Part shown: positions 1 to 6,541 of the stretch, piece after piece
Layout: every line of letters begins with the position of its first letter
Numbering within the stretch: the first letter of the stretch is position 1
Source: Alphaproteobacteria bacterium
GTDB taxonomy: Bacteria; Pseudomonadota; Alphaproteobacteria; ATCC43930; CGMCC-115725
Reading direction: 5' to 3'
Length of the DNA: 9,466 nt
NCBI GenBank assembly: GCA_028866355.1
Contig: JAGWIH010000071.1
Location: 1-9,466 of the forward strand
Notes under the pieces: model-generated
Seen by the model: the letters and a program-made list of their open reading frames with translations, nothing else
The model's database searches: none
What the model was told of the DNA's origin: nothing
Program-made: the position numbers and the translations under genes

Positions 1-1
1 C

Positions 2-1516
2 AGCAAGTTCGTCCGCGGCGACGCGATCGCCGCCATCCTCATCCTGTTCATCAACATGATCGGCGGCCTGCTGATCGGCGTCTGGCAGCACGGCATGGAT
101 TTGAGCGCGGCGTCCGCCAACTATGCGCTGCTGACCGTTGGCGATGGTCTGGTGGCGCAGATTCCGGCGCTGGTGATCTCGGCGGCCGCCGGCGTGGTGG
201 TCAGCCGCGTCTCGACCGGCGCCGATATCGGCCGCCAGGTGGTCGAGCAATTCGCGGCTTATCCGAAAGTCTGGCTGCTGGGCTCCGGCATTGTCGGCTT
301 GTTCGGCATCATTCCCGGCATGCCGCATCTGCCGTTTCTCACCTTCGCGGCGGTGCTCGGCGGCACGGGCTGGTTCATCCTGCGGCAACGCACCGCTGTT
401 GCCGCCGCCGCCCCGAAAACCGCACCGCCGTCCGAGGCCGAAGAGATCGACGTCGGCGTCGTCGAAGTTGTCGAGCCGCTAGCGATCGAGGTCGGTTACC
501 GATTGGTCAGCTTGGTTAGCAAGGAACGCGGCGGCGGGCTGCTGCCGCGGCTCAAAGGCGTGCGTAAGCTGCTGTCGCGCGAATTCGGGTTCCTGGTTCC
601 GGCGGTCCATGTCCGCGATAATCCCGATCTGAAGCCGATCGGCTATCGCATCCTGGTCCACGGCGTCGAACGCGCGGCCGCCGAAGTGCATCCTGACCGG
701 CTGCTGGCGATCGGTGCCGACAAAGCGACCGCCCAGGTGCCGGGCACGCCAACGCGCGATCCGGCGTTCGGCCGCCCGGCTTTATGGATTGCGCCCACCG
801 CGGCGGATCAGGCGCGCGCCTCCGGCTACGCCGTGTTCGACACCGCTGTCGTGGTGGCGACGCATTTCGAGCGCGTGTTGCGCGATCACGTCGACGAGAT
901 TTTTGGCCGGACGGAGATGGACGGCGTGCTGGCGGCATTCGGCAAACAAGTGCCGAAGCTGGTCGACGAACTCATTCCCAAGCTGTTGTCGCCGGCAATT
1001 GTGTACAAAGTGATGCGCGCGCTGCTCGCCGAGCGCGTGCCGCTGCGCGATTTGCGCGGCATCGTCACGGCGCTGCTCGAAGAAGGCGCGGCGACCCAAG
1101 ACGCGACCAAGCTTGTCGAAACCGTGCGCGTGCGGCTCGGCCGGTTCATCGTCCAGAGCGCGTTCGGCGCCGTCGACGAAATCCGCGCGGCGGTGCTCGA
1201 CGGCGATCTCGAGAAGCTCTTGCTCCAGGCGCTCAAGCTGCCGGCCGACGGCAGCTCACCCTTCGCCATCGAGCCGTCGATCGCGGCGCAGCTGCGCGAG
1301 ACCGCCGGCACCATGGCGGCGCGCTGGGAGGCCGATGGCCGGCCGCCGGCCATCCTCGTGCGACCGGAGCTGCGGCCGCTGGTGGCGCAAACGCTCATCG
1401 TCGTGCGGCCGCGGATTTGGATCGTGTCCTACGCGGAGATTCCGCCCGAAAAGCGCATCCGCGTGACCGAGGTTATCGGCCGCAAGGCCGAAAGGAGCGA
1501 GGATGCCGCGGCGTAA
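2..1516 (+). CDS. flhA: FlhA, flagellar type III export gate protein (partial, N-terminus outside window)
   Basis: FlhA is the large inner-membrane protein of the flagellar export gate; its cytoplasmic ring docks substrates and chaperones. The reading frame is open from base 2 and gives 504 residues before TAA. It begins SKFVRGDAIA, the conserved FlhA segment that carries the functionally critical Lys and Asp near residues 203-208 of Salmonella FlhA. About 200 N-terminal residues, including the FHIPEP signature, therefore lie upstream. Hydrophobic segments are at visible residues about 8-27, 51-68, 90-106 and 112-127, with the family motif GDGLVAQIPALVIS between. A linker rich in Ala, Pro and Glu (about 130-155) leads into the cytoplasmic domain, which shows HVRDNPDLKP, a GYAVFD...VVATHF block, the VPLRDLRGIV block and the closing SYAEIPPEKRI. 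The protein looks intact to its end. The 3' end contains a strong ribosome binding site for the next frame. FlhA homologues also occur in virulence secretion systems, but the neighbours settle the flagellar assignment. Confidence 0.97.
   Translation, partial: SKFVRGDAIAAILILFINMIGGLLIGVWQHGMDLSAASANYALLTVGDGLVAQIPALVISAAAGVVVSRVSTGADIGRQVVEQFAAYPKVWLLGSGIVGLFGIIPGMPHLPFLTFAAVLGGTGWFILRQRTAVAAAAPKTAPPSEAEEIDVGVVEVVEPLAIEVGYRLVSLVSKERGGGLLPRLKGVRKLLSREFGFLVPAVHVRDNPDLKPIGYRILVHGVERAAAEVHPDRLLAIGADKATAQVPGTPTRDPAFGRPALWIAPTAADQARASGYAVFDTAVVVATHFERVLRDHVDEIFGRTEMDGVLAAFGKQVPKLVDELIPKLLSPAIVYKVMRALLAERVPLRDLRGIVTALLEEGAATQDATKLVETVRVRLGRFIVQSAFGAVDEIRAAVLDGDLEKLLLQALKLPADGSSPFAIEPSIAAQLRETAGTMAARWEADGRPPAILVRPELRPLVAQTLIVVRPRIWIVSYAEIPPEKRIRVTEVIGRKAERSEDAAA
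1491..1502 (+). promoter_or_regulatory. Strong Shine-Dalgarno site inside the 3' end of flhA
   Basis: AAAGGAG at 1491-1497 is followed after five bases by ATG at 1503. This is one of the best ribosome binding sites in the window, but the frame it serves is only 19 codons long and is not the fliA frame. The fliA start at 1553 is too far away to use it directly. Confidence 0.5.
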
Positions 1517-1562
1517 AGCGAAAGCGGCCACGCCCGCCGGGAAAGGCGGCCGATGGCCGTGA
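1503..1562 (+). CDS. Possible 19-residue leader peptide bridging flhA and fliA
   Basis: A frame starting at ATG 1503 encodes MPRRKAKAATPAGKGGRWP and stops at TGA 1560-1562. It overlaps the last codons of flhA (stop 1514-1516) and the first codons of fliA (ATG 1553). The peptide is strongly basic, with six Lys or Arg among 19 residues. Support for translation comes only from the consensus AAGGAG site five bases upstream of the ATG. I recognise no known peptide. A leader that couples fliA translation to flhA is an inference; the site could also be chance, because the coding constraint of flhA (codons for Glu-Arg-Ser-Glu-Asp) happens to produce it. Confidence 0.25.
   Translation: MPRRKAKAATPAGKGGRWP
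1534..1549 (+). promoter_or_regulatory. Small GC hairpin covering the fliA ribosome binding site
   Basis: CCGCC at 1534-1538 can pair with GGCGG at 1545-1549 around the six-base loop GGGAAA. The only Shine-Dalgarno-like sequence for fliA, GAAAGG at 1541-1546, lies in the loop and descending arm. CGGCC at 1525-1529 can alternatively pair with GGCCG at 1548-1552, so two mutually exclusive folds are possible. Five-base GC stems are common in a GC-rich genome, so functional meaning is uncertain. Confidence 0.3.
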
Positions 1563-2308
1563 CCTCGGAACTGGCGCATTACGCGGCGACGTTCGCCTCC
1601 TCGATCGACGAAGGCGACGTGCTGCGCCGATTCATGCCGAACGTGAAGGCGTCCGCGCTACATCTGAAGGCGCGGCTGCCGTCCAGCGTCGACGTGGAGG
1701 ACTTGGTTCAGGCCGGCATGATGGCGCTGCTGCGCGTGGTTCGCGCCGGCCTCGGCATGGTCGAGTACGACCGCCGGACGCGGCGGATCGTCGTCAACGC
1801 GATGATCGATGAAGCGCGCCGCACCGCGCTGCCGTCGGTCTCGATCGCCCGCCGCGTGCGCGCGGCAGCGGCGGCAATGCGGGGCGTCGAGGCGCGGCTC
1901 GGCCGGGCGGCGACCGACGAGGAAGTCGCGGCGCAGATGGGTATTTCGATCGAACGATATCAACGCATTCTCACCGACGCGGCGCTCGTTCGACTGCTGC
2001 CGCTCGATGCTGCCGGGTCGGAAATCGATCAGGCTGCGCAAGCCGAGGGCGATCAGGAGCGCAGCATCGATCGCGATCGCGTCGTCGCGTCATTGACCGA
2101 TGCGGTCTCGGGCCTTCCCGAACGCGAGCGCCTGGTGCTGAGCCTCTATTACGAACACGGCCTCAACATGGACGAAGTCGGCGCCGTTCTGACGCTCGAC
2201 AAATCGACGGTCTGCCGCCTGCACGGCCGGGCGCTGTTGGCGTTGCGGGCGCGTCTGTCGGACTGGGAAACCGCGGCGCACACATTGGTCGGCGCGGAAG
2301 GAGAATAG
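1553..2308 (+). CDS. fliA: FliA, flagellar sigma-28 family RNA polymerase sigma factor (divergent region 2)
   Basis: FliA directs RNA polymerase to late flagellar genes and is normally held by the anti-sigma factor FlgM. The 251-residue product has a sigma region 2.1/2.2 at about residues 24-62 with RLPSSVDVEDLVQAGMMALL, a close match to the FliA family. Region 3 is at about 107-142 (GRAATDEEVAAQMGIS). Region 4 is at about 188-234 with LPERERLVLSLYYEHGLNM and an STVCRLHGRAL helix-turn-helix recognition part. Region 2.3/2.4 (about 63-103) is unusual: the family's aromatic TYA segment is replaced by Arg-rich EYDRRTRRIVVNAMIDEARR, and the usual DWVPRSVRR is not present. ATG 1553 is the only start between the in-frame flhA stop and the conserved part; GAAAGG lies six bases upstream. 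It is 36 bases after flhA and is followed directly by the stator genes. Family assignment is firm; unchanged promoter specificity is doubtful. Confidence 0.92.
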   Translation: MAVTSELAHYAATFASSIDEGDVLRRFMPNVKASALHLKARLPSSVDVEDLVQAGMMALLRVVRAGLGMVEYDRRTRRIVVNAMIDEARRTALPSVSIARRVRAAAAAMRGVEARLGRAATDEEVAAQMGISIERYQRILTDAALVRLLPLDAAGSEIDQAAQAEGDQERSIDRDRVVASLTDAVSGLPERERLVLSLYYEHGLNMDEVGAVLTLDKSTVCRLHGRALLALRARLSDWETAAHTLVGAEGE

Positions 2309-2311
2309 GCC

Positions 2312-3166
2312 ATGGATCTGCTTTCCGTATTCGGTTTCGCGCTTGGCTTGATCGCGGTCACCGTGACGATGTTGCTGGATGGCGGCAGCGTCATGGCGCT
2401 GGTGCATTTCCCCGCGTTCTTGATCGTCGTCGGCGGCACCGTCGGCGCAATTCTGCTGCAAACGCCGCCGCGAACCTTTTTCCGCGCCTTCCGGATGTTG
2501 CCGTGGGTGTTCTTCCCGCCGAAGCACGAGACCGCGCGGCTCATCGATTGGATTCTCGATTGGGCGCAAATCGCGCGCCGCGAAGGCGTGCTGGCACTCG
2601 AGCCGATCGCCAACGACGAGAGCGATGCTTTCCTGAAGGAAGCGCTCAATCTGGTGATCGACGGCATTCCGCCGCCGACGGTGCGTGCCATCCTGGAGAC
2701 GCAGTTGCACAGCCGCGAGGAATACGAATTGGGCGCGGCGCGGGTCTTCGAGCAAATGGCTGGTTATGCGCCCACCATCGGCATCATCGGCGCCGTTCTC
2801 GGATTGATCACGACGATGTCGCATCTCGACGACCCGGCCAGTCTCGGCAAGGGCATCGCCACCGCATTCGTCGCCACCATCTATGGCGTCGCGTCGGCGA
2901 ACCTGTTCTATCTGCCGATCGCCAACAAGCTGCGCATGGTCATCCGCAAAGGCGTGCGGCGGCAGGAGATCATCATCGAGGGCTTGCTCGGCATCGCCAC
3001 TTCGGAACCGCGCCTCCATCTTGGCATGAAGCTCGGCAGCTTCATGCATGACGGCGAGGTCGAGACCGTCGCGCCCGCCGATGCCGGCGACGACGATGGC
3101 GCCGAAGGCGAGTTGCCCGAGGAAGAATTCCGCGAGTCGCCGATCGACGATCGGAAAACCGCGTAA
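2312..3166 (+). CDS. motA: MotA-family flagellar stator protein, MotC-like
   Basis: This is the four-helix stator subunit (MotA/TolQ/ExbB superfamily) that turns ion flow into torque on FliG. The 284-residue protein has helices at about 2-20, 28-48, 146-170 and 182-205. Conserved prolines of the family are visible at P154 (YAPTIGIIGAVLGLI, third helix) and P202 (ANLFYLPIANKL, fourth helix). The torque loop between helices 2 and 3 carries R89/R90 and E97 in ARREGVLALE, matching the Arg and Glu of MotA that contact FliG. Overall style (IVVGGT, RREG.LALE, AFVATIYGVASANLF) is closest to MotC of Pseudomonas-type motors. AAGGAG at 2298-2303 lies eight bases before ATG 2312, and only three bases separate it from fliA. 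The cytoplasmic C-terminus ends in a strongly acidic tail (15 Asp/Glu in the last 38 residues), which is not typical. I use motA as a general symbol; motC would be equally defensible. Confidence 0.93.
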   Translation: MDLLSVFGFALGLIAVTVTMLLDGGSVMALVHFPAFLIVVGGTVGAILLQTPPRTFFRAFRMLPWVFFPPKHETARLIDWILDWAQIARREGVLALEPIANDESDAFLKEALNLVIDGIPPPTVRAILETQLHSREEYELGAARVFEQMAGYAPTIGIIGAVLGLITTMSHLDDPASLGKGIATAFVATIYGVASANLFYLPIANKLRMVIRKGVRRQEIIIEGLLGIATSEPRLHLGMKLGSFMHDGEVETVAPADAGDDDGAEGELPEEEFRESPIDDRKTA

Positions 3167-3181
3167 TGGTAGGGGCGCGGC

Positions 3182-4081
3182 ATGGAGCATAAATCGCATC
3201 CGCGGCGGCGACGCCACGAAGATCGCCACGAGAACCACGAGCGCTGGATCATCTCCTACGCCGATTTCATGACGTTGCTGTTCGCGACGTTCGTGATGCT
3301 GTACGCGATTTCGAGCGTCAACACCTCCAAATACCGCATCCTGCAGCAGGTCTTCGCCGAGGCGTTCCTGGGCAAGATGGTGCACGAGGATGCGGGTTTG
3401 CAGCCGCAGAAAGGCGGCGTGTTCGATCACCTGCCGGCGCCAGTTCCGGTGCCGCAGCGCAATATCTCGCCGCAGCTGCAAAACCAGATCGAACAGCGCA
3501 TCCAGCAGCTCTCCCGGATCTATGAGCGGCTGTCGAGCCAGTTCCAGGGTTTGATCCAGAAGGATCTGGTCCACGTCACCCGGCAACCGAACGGCGTCGT
3601 CATCGACATCAACGCGACGTTGCTATTCGGTAGTGGCAGCGCGGCGTTGACCCCGCAAGCGCTGACCATTCTCGACCAGGTCGGCAAGGCCTTGGCGGAC
3701 GTTCCATACACGGTGCAGGTCAATGGCTTCACCGATAATGCGCCGATCCACAACGGCCAGTTCGATTCCAACTGGGACCTGTCGGCGACGCGCGCGATTT
3801 CGGTGGTAAAGCGGTTTGTCGCCGACGGCATCGCGCCGGATCGGCTGGTCGGCGCCGGCTACGGCGAATACCAGCCCGTGGCGCCGAATGATTCTCCGGC
3901 GAACATGGCGCGCAATCGGCGTGTGTCGATCATCGTCATCGCACCAAACCGCCAAGCGACCATGGGCGGCGTGCCGGTGCTCGGCGGCGTACAACCACCG
4001 GTCGCCGAGCCTGCATCGGCGCCGCCCGCCGGCGTGGTGGCGCCGGACACGCCGAAACCGGTCAACGGCACACGCCCCTGA
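3182..4081 (+). CDS. motB: MotB-family flagellar stator protein with OmpA-like peptidoglycan-binding domain, MotD-like
   Basis: MotB anchors the stator to peptidoglycan and carries the ion-binding Asp. The 299-residue protein has a cytoplasmic N-terminus rich in His and Arg (residues 1-21). One membrane helix follows at about 22-46 in RWIISYADFMTLLFATFVML; D28 is the predicted ion-binding residue. A coiled-coil-like stretch at about 97-128 follows the plug region. The OmpA/MotB domain spans about 143-254, with NGFTDNAPI, FDSNWDLSATRA, RLVGAGYGEYQP and ARNRRVSIIV. The C-terminal 45 residues are rich in Pro, Ala and Val and look disordered. The start ATG 3182 has AGGGG at 3171-3175, six bases upstream, and lies 15 bases after the motA stop, so the two subunits are probably made together. 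The helix sequence resembles MotD-type stators. Ion choice (proton or sodium) cannot be decided from sequence alone. Confidence 0.95.
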   Translation: MEHKSHPRRRRHEDRHENHERWIISYADFMTLLFATFVMLYAISSVNTSKYRILQQVFAEAFLGKMVHEDAGLQPQKGGVFDHLPAPVPVPQRNISPQLQNQIEQRIQQLSRIYERLSSQFQGLIQKDLVHVTRQPNGVVIDINATLLFGSGSAALTPQALTILDQVGKALADVPYTVQVNGFTDNAPIHNGQFDSNWDLSATRAISVVKRFVADGIAPDRLVGAGYGEYQPVAPNDSPANMARNRRVSIIVIAPNRQATMGGVPVLGGVQPPVAEPASAPPAGVVAPDTPKPVNGTRP

Positions 4082-4098
4082 ACGGAGTGCGGACGATC

Positions 4099-4404
4099 AT
4101 GGCGTTCGGGCGCAAGAAAACAGAACAGCGAGGCGAAATGGCGGCCAGGCCGTCGATGCTGCGCGTGTTCCTGCCCGGCGCGGCGCTCGGATTGCTGCTG
4201 TTCGTTTTTCAGGGCACCACCTTCGACGAAGGCATATCGCCCTGGAGCATCGGCACCGTGATCGGATCGCGGTTGTTCGCCGACGCCGTGATCGGCGTCG
4301 TCGTGTTGTGCGCCGTTTACATCGCATTTTACGCCGGGCGCTGGATTCTGGCGCAGGCCTGGGGCTGGGTTTGTGCGACCTTTACACGGCGCGGTGTGCG
4401 GTGA
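4099..4404 (+). CDS. Small two-helix membrane protein of unknown function
   Basis: I do not recognise this 101-residue protein. It has a basic N-terminus (FGRKK, R11, R17), a first hydrophobic segment at about 21-39 (LRVFLPGAALGLLLFVFQG), a short loop with SPWSIGTVIGSR, and a second hydrophobic stretch at about 59-80, continuing into an aromatic part with Trp at 82, 88 and 90. It ends with basic TRRGVR. The positive-inside rule would put both ends in the cytoplasm. No catalytic motif is visible. ATG 4099 was chosen because GGAG at 4084-4087 lies 11 bases upstream; GTG 4087 and ATG 4138 are in-frame alternatives. Its stop overlaps the fliH start in TGATG, and it follows motB by 17 bases. That tight packing supports a real gene and suggests a role tied to the stator or the export apparatus. 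Its codon use is like its neighbours. Confidence 0.8.
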   Translation: MAFGRKKTEQRGEMAARPSMLRVFLPGAALGLLLFVFQGTTFDEGISPWSIGTVIGSRLFADAVIGVVVLCAVYIAFYAGRWILAQAWGWVCATFTRRGVR

Positions 4405-5171
4405 TGATGACGCGGCTCAAAAGTCCAAACGCGCGCGTGGCGCGATGGCACGCGCCGTCGCTGTCGCCCGACGAAGCCGGCGCGCACCGGCCATCAGGCC
4501 AGCCGTCCACGCCGGAACCACCACCGCCGGCGGTGGAGCCCGCGGCGCCACAGGTCGACGAAACTGCGATCAAGGCCGCCGCCGCGCTCGAGGCGCTGCG
4601 TGCCGAACAAGCCGCCGCCGGTTATGCCGAGGGCCTGGCGCGCGGGCTCGAAGAGGGACGGGCGCAAGGCCACAGCGAAGGGCTCGATACCGGGCGACGC
4701 GCCGCCGAAGTTGAAGCAGCGGCAGCTGCCGGACGTGTCGCTAAGGTCCTCGCTGCGCTGGGGGGCGAAATCAGCGTGCTCGATGATGCCGTCGAGGATG
4801 CGGTCGTGGCGCTGGCGCTCGAGCTTGCGCGCCGCATTGTCGGCGTCGAAGTCACGCGCAACCGGGCGGCGCTTGGCGGGCTCATCCAACAGGTTTTAGG
4901 GGAAATTCCGATCGACACCGGAACGCCGCGCATTCTCTTGCATCCAGACGATCTCGCGGCGTTGCGCACGCAGGTTCCCGATCTCGGCAGCGGCAAAGTC
5001 GAGCTGGTTGCCGACGACAGCATGGAGGCGGGGGGCTGCCGGGTGCTGGCCGATGGCATCGACAACGCGACGCGGCCGGACCGGCGCTGGATCGAGCGCA
5101 GCATGCTGTTCGAGGGCGATCTGACGCTGGCAGCCCGCTGGCGCGCGGCGATGTTGGCTCTCTTCGACTAG
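4404..5171 (+). CDS. fliH: FliH, negative regulator and peripheral stalk of the flagellar export ATPase
   Basis: FliH binds the ATPase FliI, holds it in check and links it to the C-ring. It resembles the peripheral stalk of F/V-type ATPases. The 255-residue product has a Pro-rich low-complexity N-terminal part (about 30-55). It then has a perfect run of glycines every fourth residue (G73, 77, 81, 85, 89, 93, 97) in GYAEGLARGLEEGRAQGHSE and onward, the GxxxG repeat helix typical of FliH. The C-terminal domain (about 125-255) contains ALELARRIVG, RILLHPDDLAAL and a conserved ending with DDSMEAGGCRV. The start is ATG 4404, overlapping the upstream TGA as TGATG (a second ATG follows at once). The frame is open much further upstream, but that part lies inside motB and has no FliH-like sequence. 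The fliI frame begins 8 bases after the stop. Confidence 0.93.
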   Translation: MMTRLKSPNARVARWHAPSLSPDEAGAHRPSGQPSTPEPPPPAVEPAAPQVDETAIKAAAALEALRAEQAAAGYAEGLARGLEEGRAQGHSEGLDTGRRAAEVEAAAAAGRVAKVLAALGGEISVLDDAVEDAVVALALELARRIVGVEVTRNRAALGGLIQQVLGEIPIDTGTPRILLHPDDLAALRTQVPDLGSGKVELVADDSMEAGGCRVLADGIDNATRPDRRWIERSMLFEGDLTLAARWRAAMLALFD

Positions 5172-5179
5172 CGAACGTG

Positions 5180-6541
5180 ATGCAGCTCAGCGCCCAAGAC
5201 AACGTCCGGCTGGTTGACGCTCTGCACCGCTATCGCGGCCGGTTCACCAGCGCCGAGCGTCTATCGCATGTCAGCGGTATCCTGACGCGGATTGTCGGCT
5301 TCGTCATGGAAGCGCGCGGCATCCGCGTCAGCGTCGGCCAGCGCTGTTTCGTCGAAGCCGCTCACCGCCGGCTGGTGCCGGCCGAGGTCATCGGTTTCGA
5401 CGGTGGCCGTGCTTTTCTCATGGTCGAAGGCCACGCCGACGGTTTGGCCGCCGGCGCCCGTGTCATTCCGGCGGGCTCGGCGACCGAGGTGCCGGTCGGC
5501 AAGGCGCTCCTCGGCCGCGTCATCGACGGCGCCGGCCGGCCGCTCGACGGCAAAGGCCCGGTGCGCTGCACCGAGCACCTGCCGCTGTTCGGCCGACCGA
5601 CCAATCCGATGGCGCGCACCATCATCGACCAGCCGCTCGATGTCGGCGTGCGTTCGATCAATGCGCTGTTCACGGTCGGCGAGGGCGCGCGGCTCGGCCT
5701 GTTCGCCGGCAGCGGCGTCGGCAAAAGCGTGCTGCTGGGCATGATGGCGCGCTATACCGCCGCCGATATCGTGGTCGTCGGCCTGATCGGCGAACGCGGC
5801 CGCGAAATCAAGGAATTCATCGAGCGCAACCTGGCGCCCGAGGCGCTGGCCAAAGCGGTGATCGTCGCCGTGCCGGCCGATCAATCGGCGCTGGCGCGCG
5901 TCCACGGCGCGCTCCGGGCGTCGACCATCGCCGAATATTTCCGCGACCAGGGCTGCAATGTCTTGCTGTTGATGGATTCGCTGACGCGTTTCGCCATCGC
6001 GTCGCGCGAGATCGCGCTGGCGGTCGGCGAAGTGCCGTCGAGCCGCGGCTATCCGCCGTCGGTATTCGGCCGGCTGGCATCGCTGGTCGAGCGCGCCGGC
6101 ACGGGCGGCCCGCTCAACGGCAGCATCACCGCCTTCTATACGGTGCTTGTCGAAGGCGACGATCTCAACGATCCGGTCGCCGACGCCGCGCGGGCGATCT
6201 GCGACGGCCATATCGTGCTGTCGCGGCGGATTGCCGAGCGCGGCCATTTTCCCGCGGTCGATGTCGCGGCGTCGGTCAGCCGCGTGATGTTCTCGGTGGT
6301 GCCATCGGCGCAATTTGCCGCCGCCCGGGCCTTCCGTGAGTTGCACACCCGTTACGAGGAAAGCCGCGACATGATCGCCATCGGCGGCTACCGCCCGGGA
6401 CACGACGCGGTACTCGACCGCGCCGTCGCCTTGCATCCGGCGTTTGAACGCTTCCTGCAGCAGGAAATGACTCAACGGGTCGCGTTCGCTCAAAGCATCG
6501 AAGACCTTTCGCAGACACTCGGTAAATCAGGAGATGGTTGA
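5180..6541 (+). CDS. fliI: FliI, flagellar type III export ATPase
   Basis: FliI is the cytoplasmic hexameric ATPase that helps unfold and deliver export substrates to the gate. The 453-residue product has the usual family length. The Walker A motif is GSGVGKS at 177-183 (K182), and the Walker B strand is LLLMD ending at D266. GERGREIKEFIE, the SREIALAVGEVPSSRGYPPS block and the LVEGDDLNDPVADAAR block are all diagnostic of the FliI/YscN group rather than F1-ATPase. The N-terminal barrel and C-terminal stalk domain are both present and no key residue is missing. Two starts compete: ATG 5180 (chosen) and GTG 5177, one codon upstream; neither has a clear Shine-Dalgarno site. Translation is likely coupled to fliH, eight bases away. 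The stop overlaps the fliJ start (TGATG). Confidence 0.97.
   Translation: MQLSAQDNVRLVDALHRYRGRFTSAERLSHVSGILTRIVGFVMEARGIRVSVGQRCFVEAAHRRLVPAEVIGFDGGRAFLMVEGHADGLAAGARVIPAGSATEVPVGKALLGRVIDGAGRPLDGKGPVRCTEHLPLFGRPTNPMARTIIDQPLDVGVRSINALFTVGEGARLGLFAGSGVGKSVLLGMMARYTAADIVVVGLIGERGREIKEFIERNLAPEALAKAVIVAVPADQSALARVHGALRASTIAEYFRDQGCNVLLLMDSLTRFAIASREIALAVGEVPSSRGYPPSVFGRLASLVERAGTGGPLNGSITAFYTVLVEGDDLNDPVADAARAICDGHIVLSRRIAERGHFPAVDVAASVSRVMFSVVPSAQFAAARAFRELHTRYEESRDMIAIGGYRPGHDAVLDRAVALHPAFERFLQQEMTQRVAFAQSIEDLSQTLGKSGDG

Noticed and set aside
220..230. GCCGATAT as a sigma-28 -10 element
   Set aside because: It lies inside the flhA coding region with no properly spaced TAAA element upstream and no gene starting downstream.
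784..1812. 342-codon open frame on the + strand across flhA and fliA
   Set aside because: It is in a different frame from both genes, is extremely rich in Arg, Ala and Gly, shows no domain, and both overlapped frames have clear family matches. It is a by-product of high GC.
2090..3586. 498-codon open frame on the - strand opposite fliA, motA and motB
   Set aside because: It spans three well-supported genes on the other strand, has low-complexity His/Arg/Asp composition and no recognisable domain. Long antisense frames are expected at this GC content.
3816..4403. Upstream extension of the fliH frame through the end of motB and the small membrane gene
   Set aside because: The extension overlaps two coding regions, is Arg-rich and not FliH-like, while ATG 4404 has the tight TGATG junction and gives a normal FliH length.
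5261..6493. 410-codon open frame on the - strand opposite fliI
   Set aside because: FliI is unmistakable on the + strand; the antisense product is Arg/Asp/Ala-rich without motifs.
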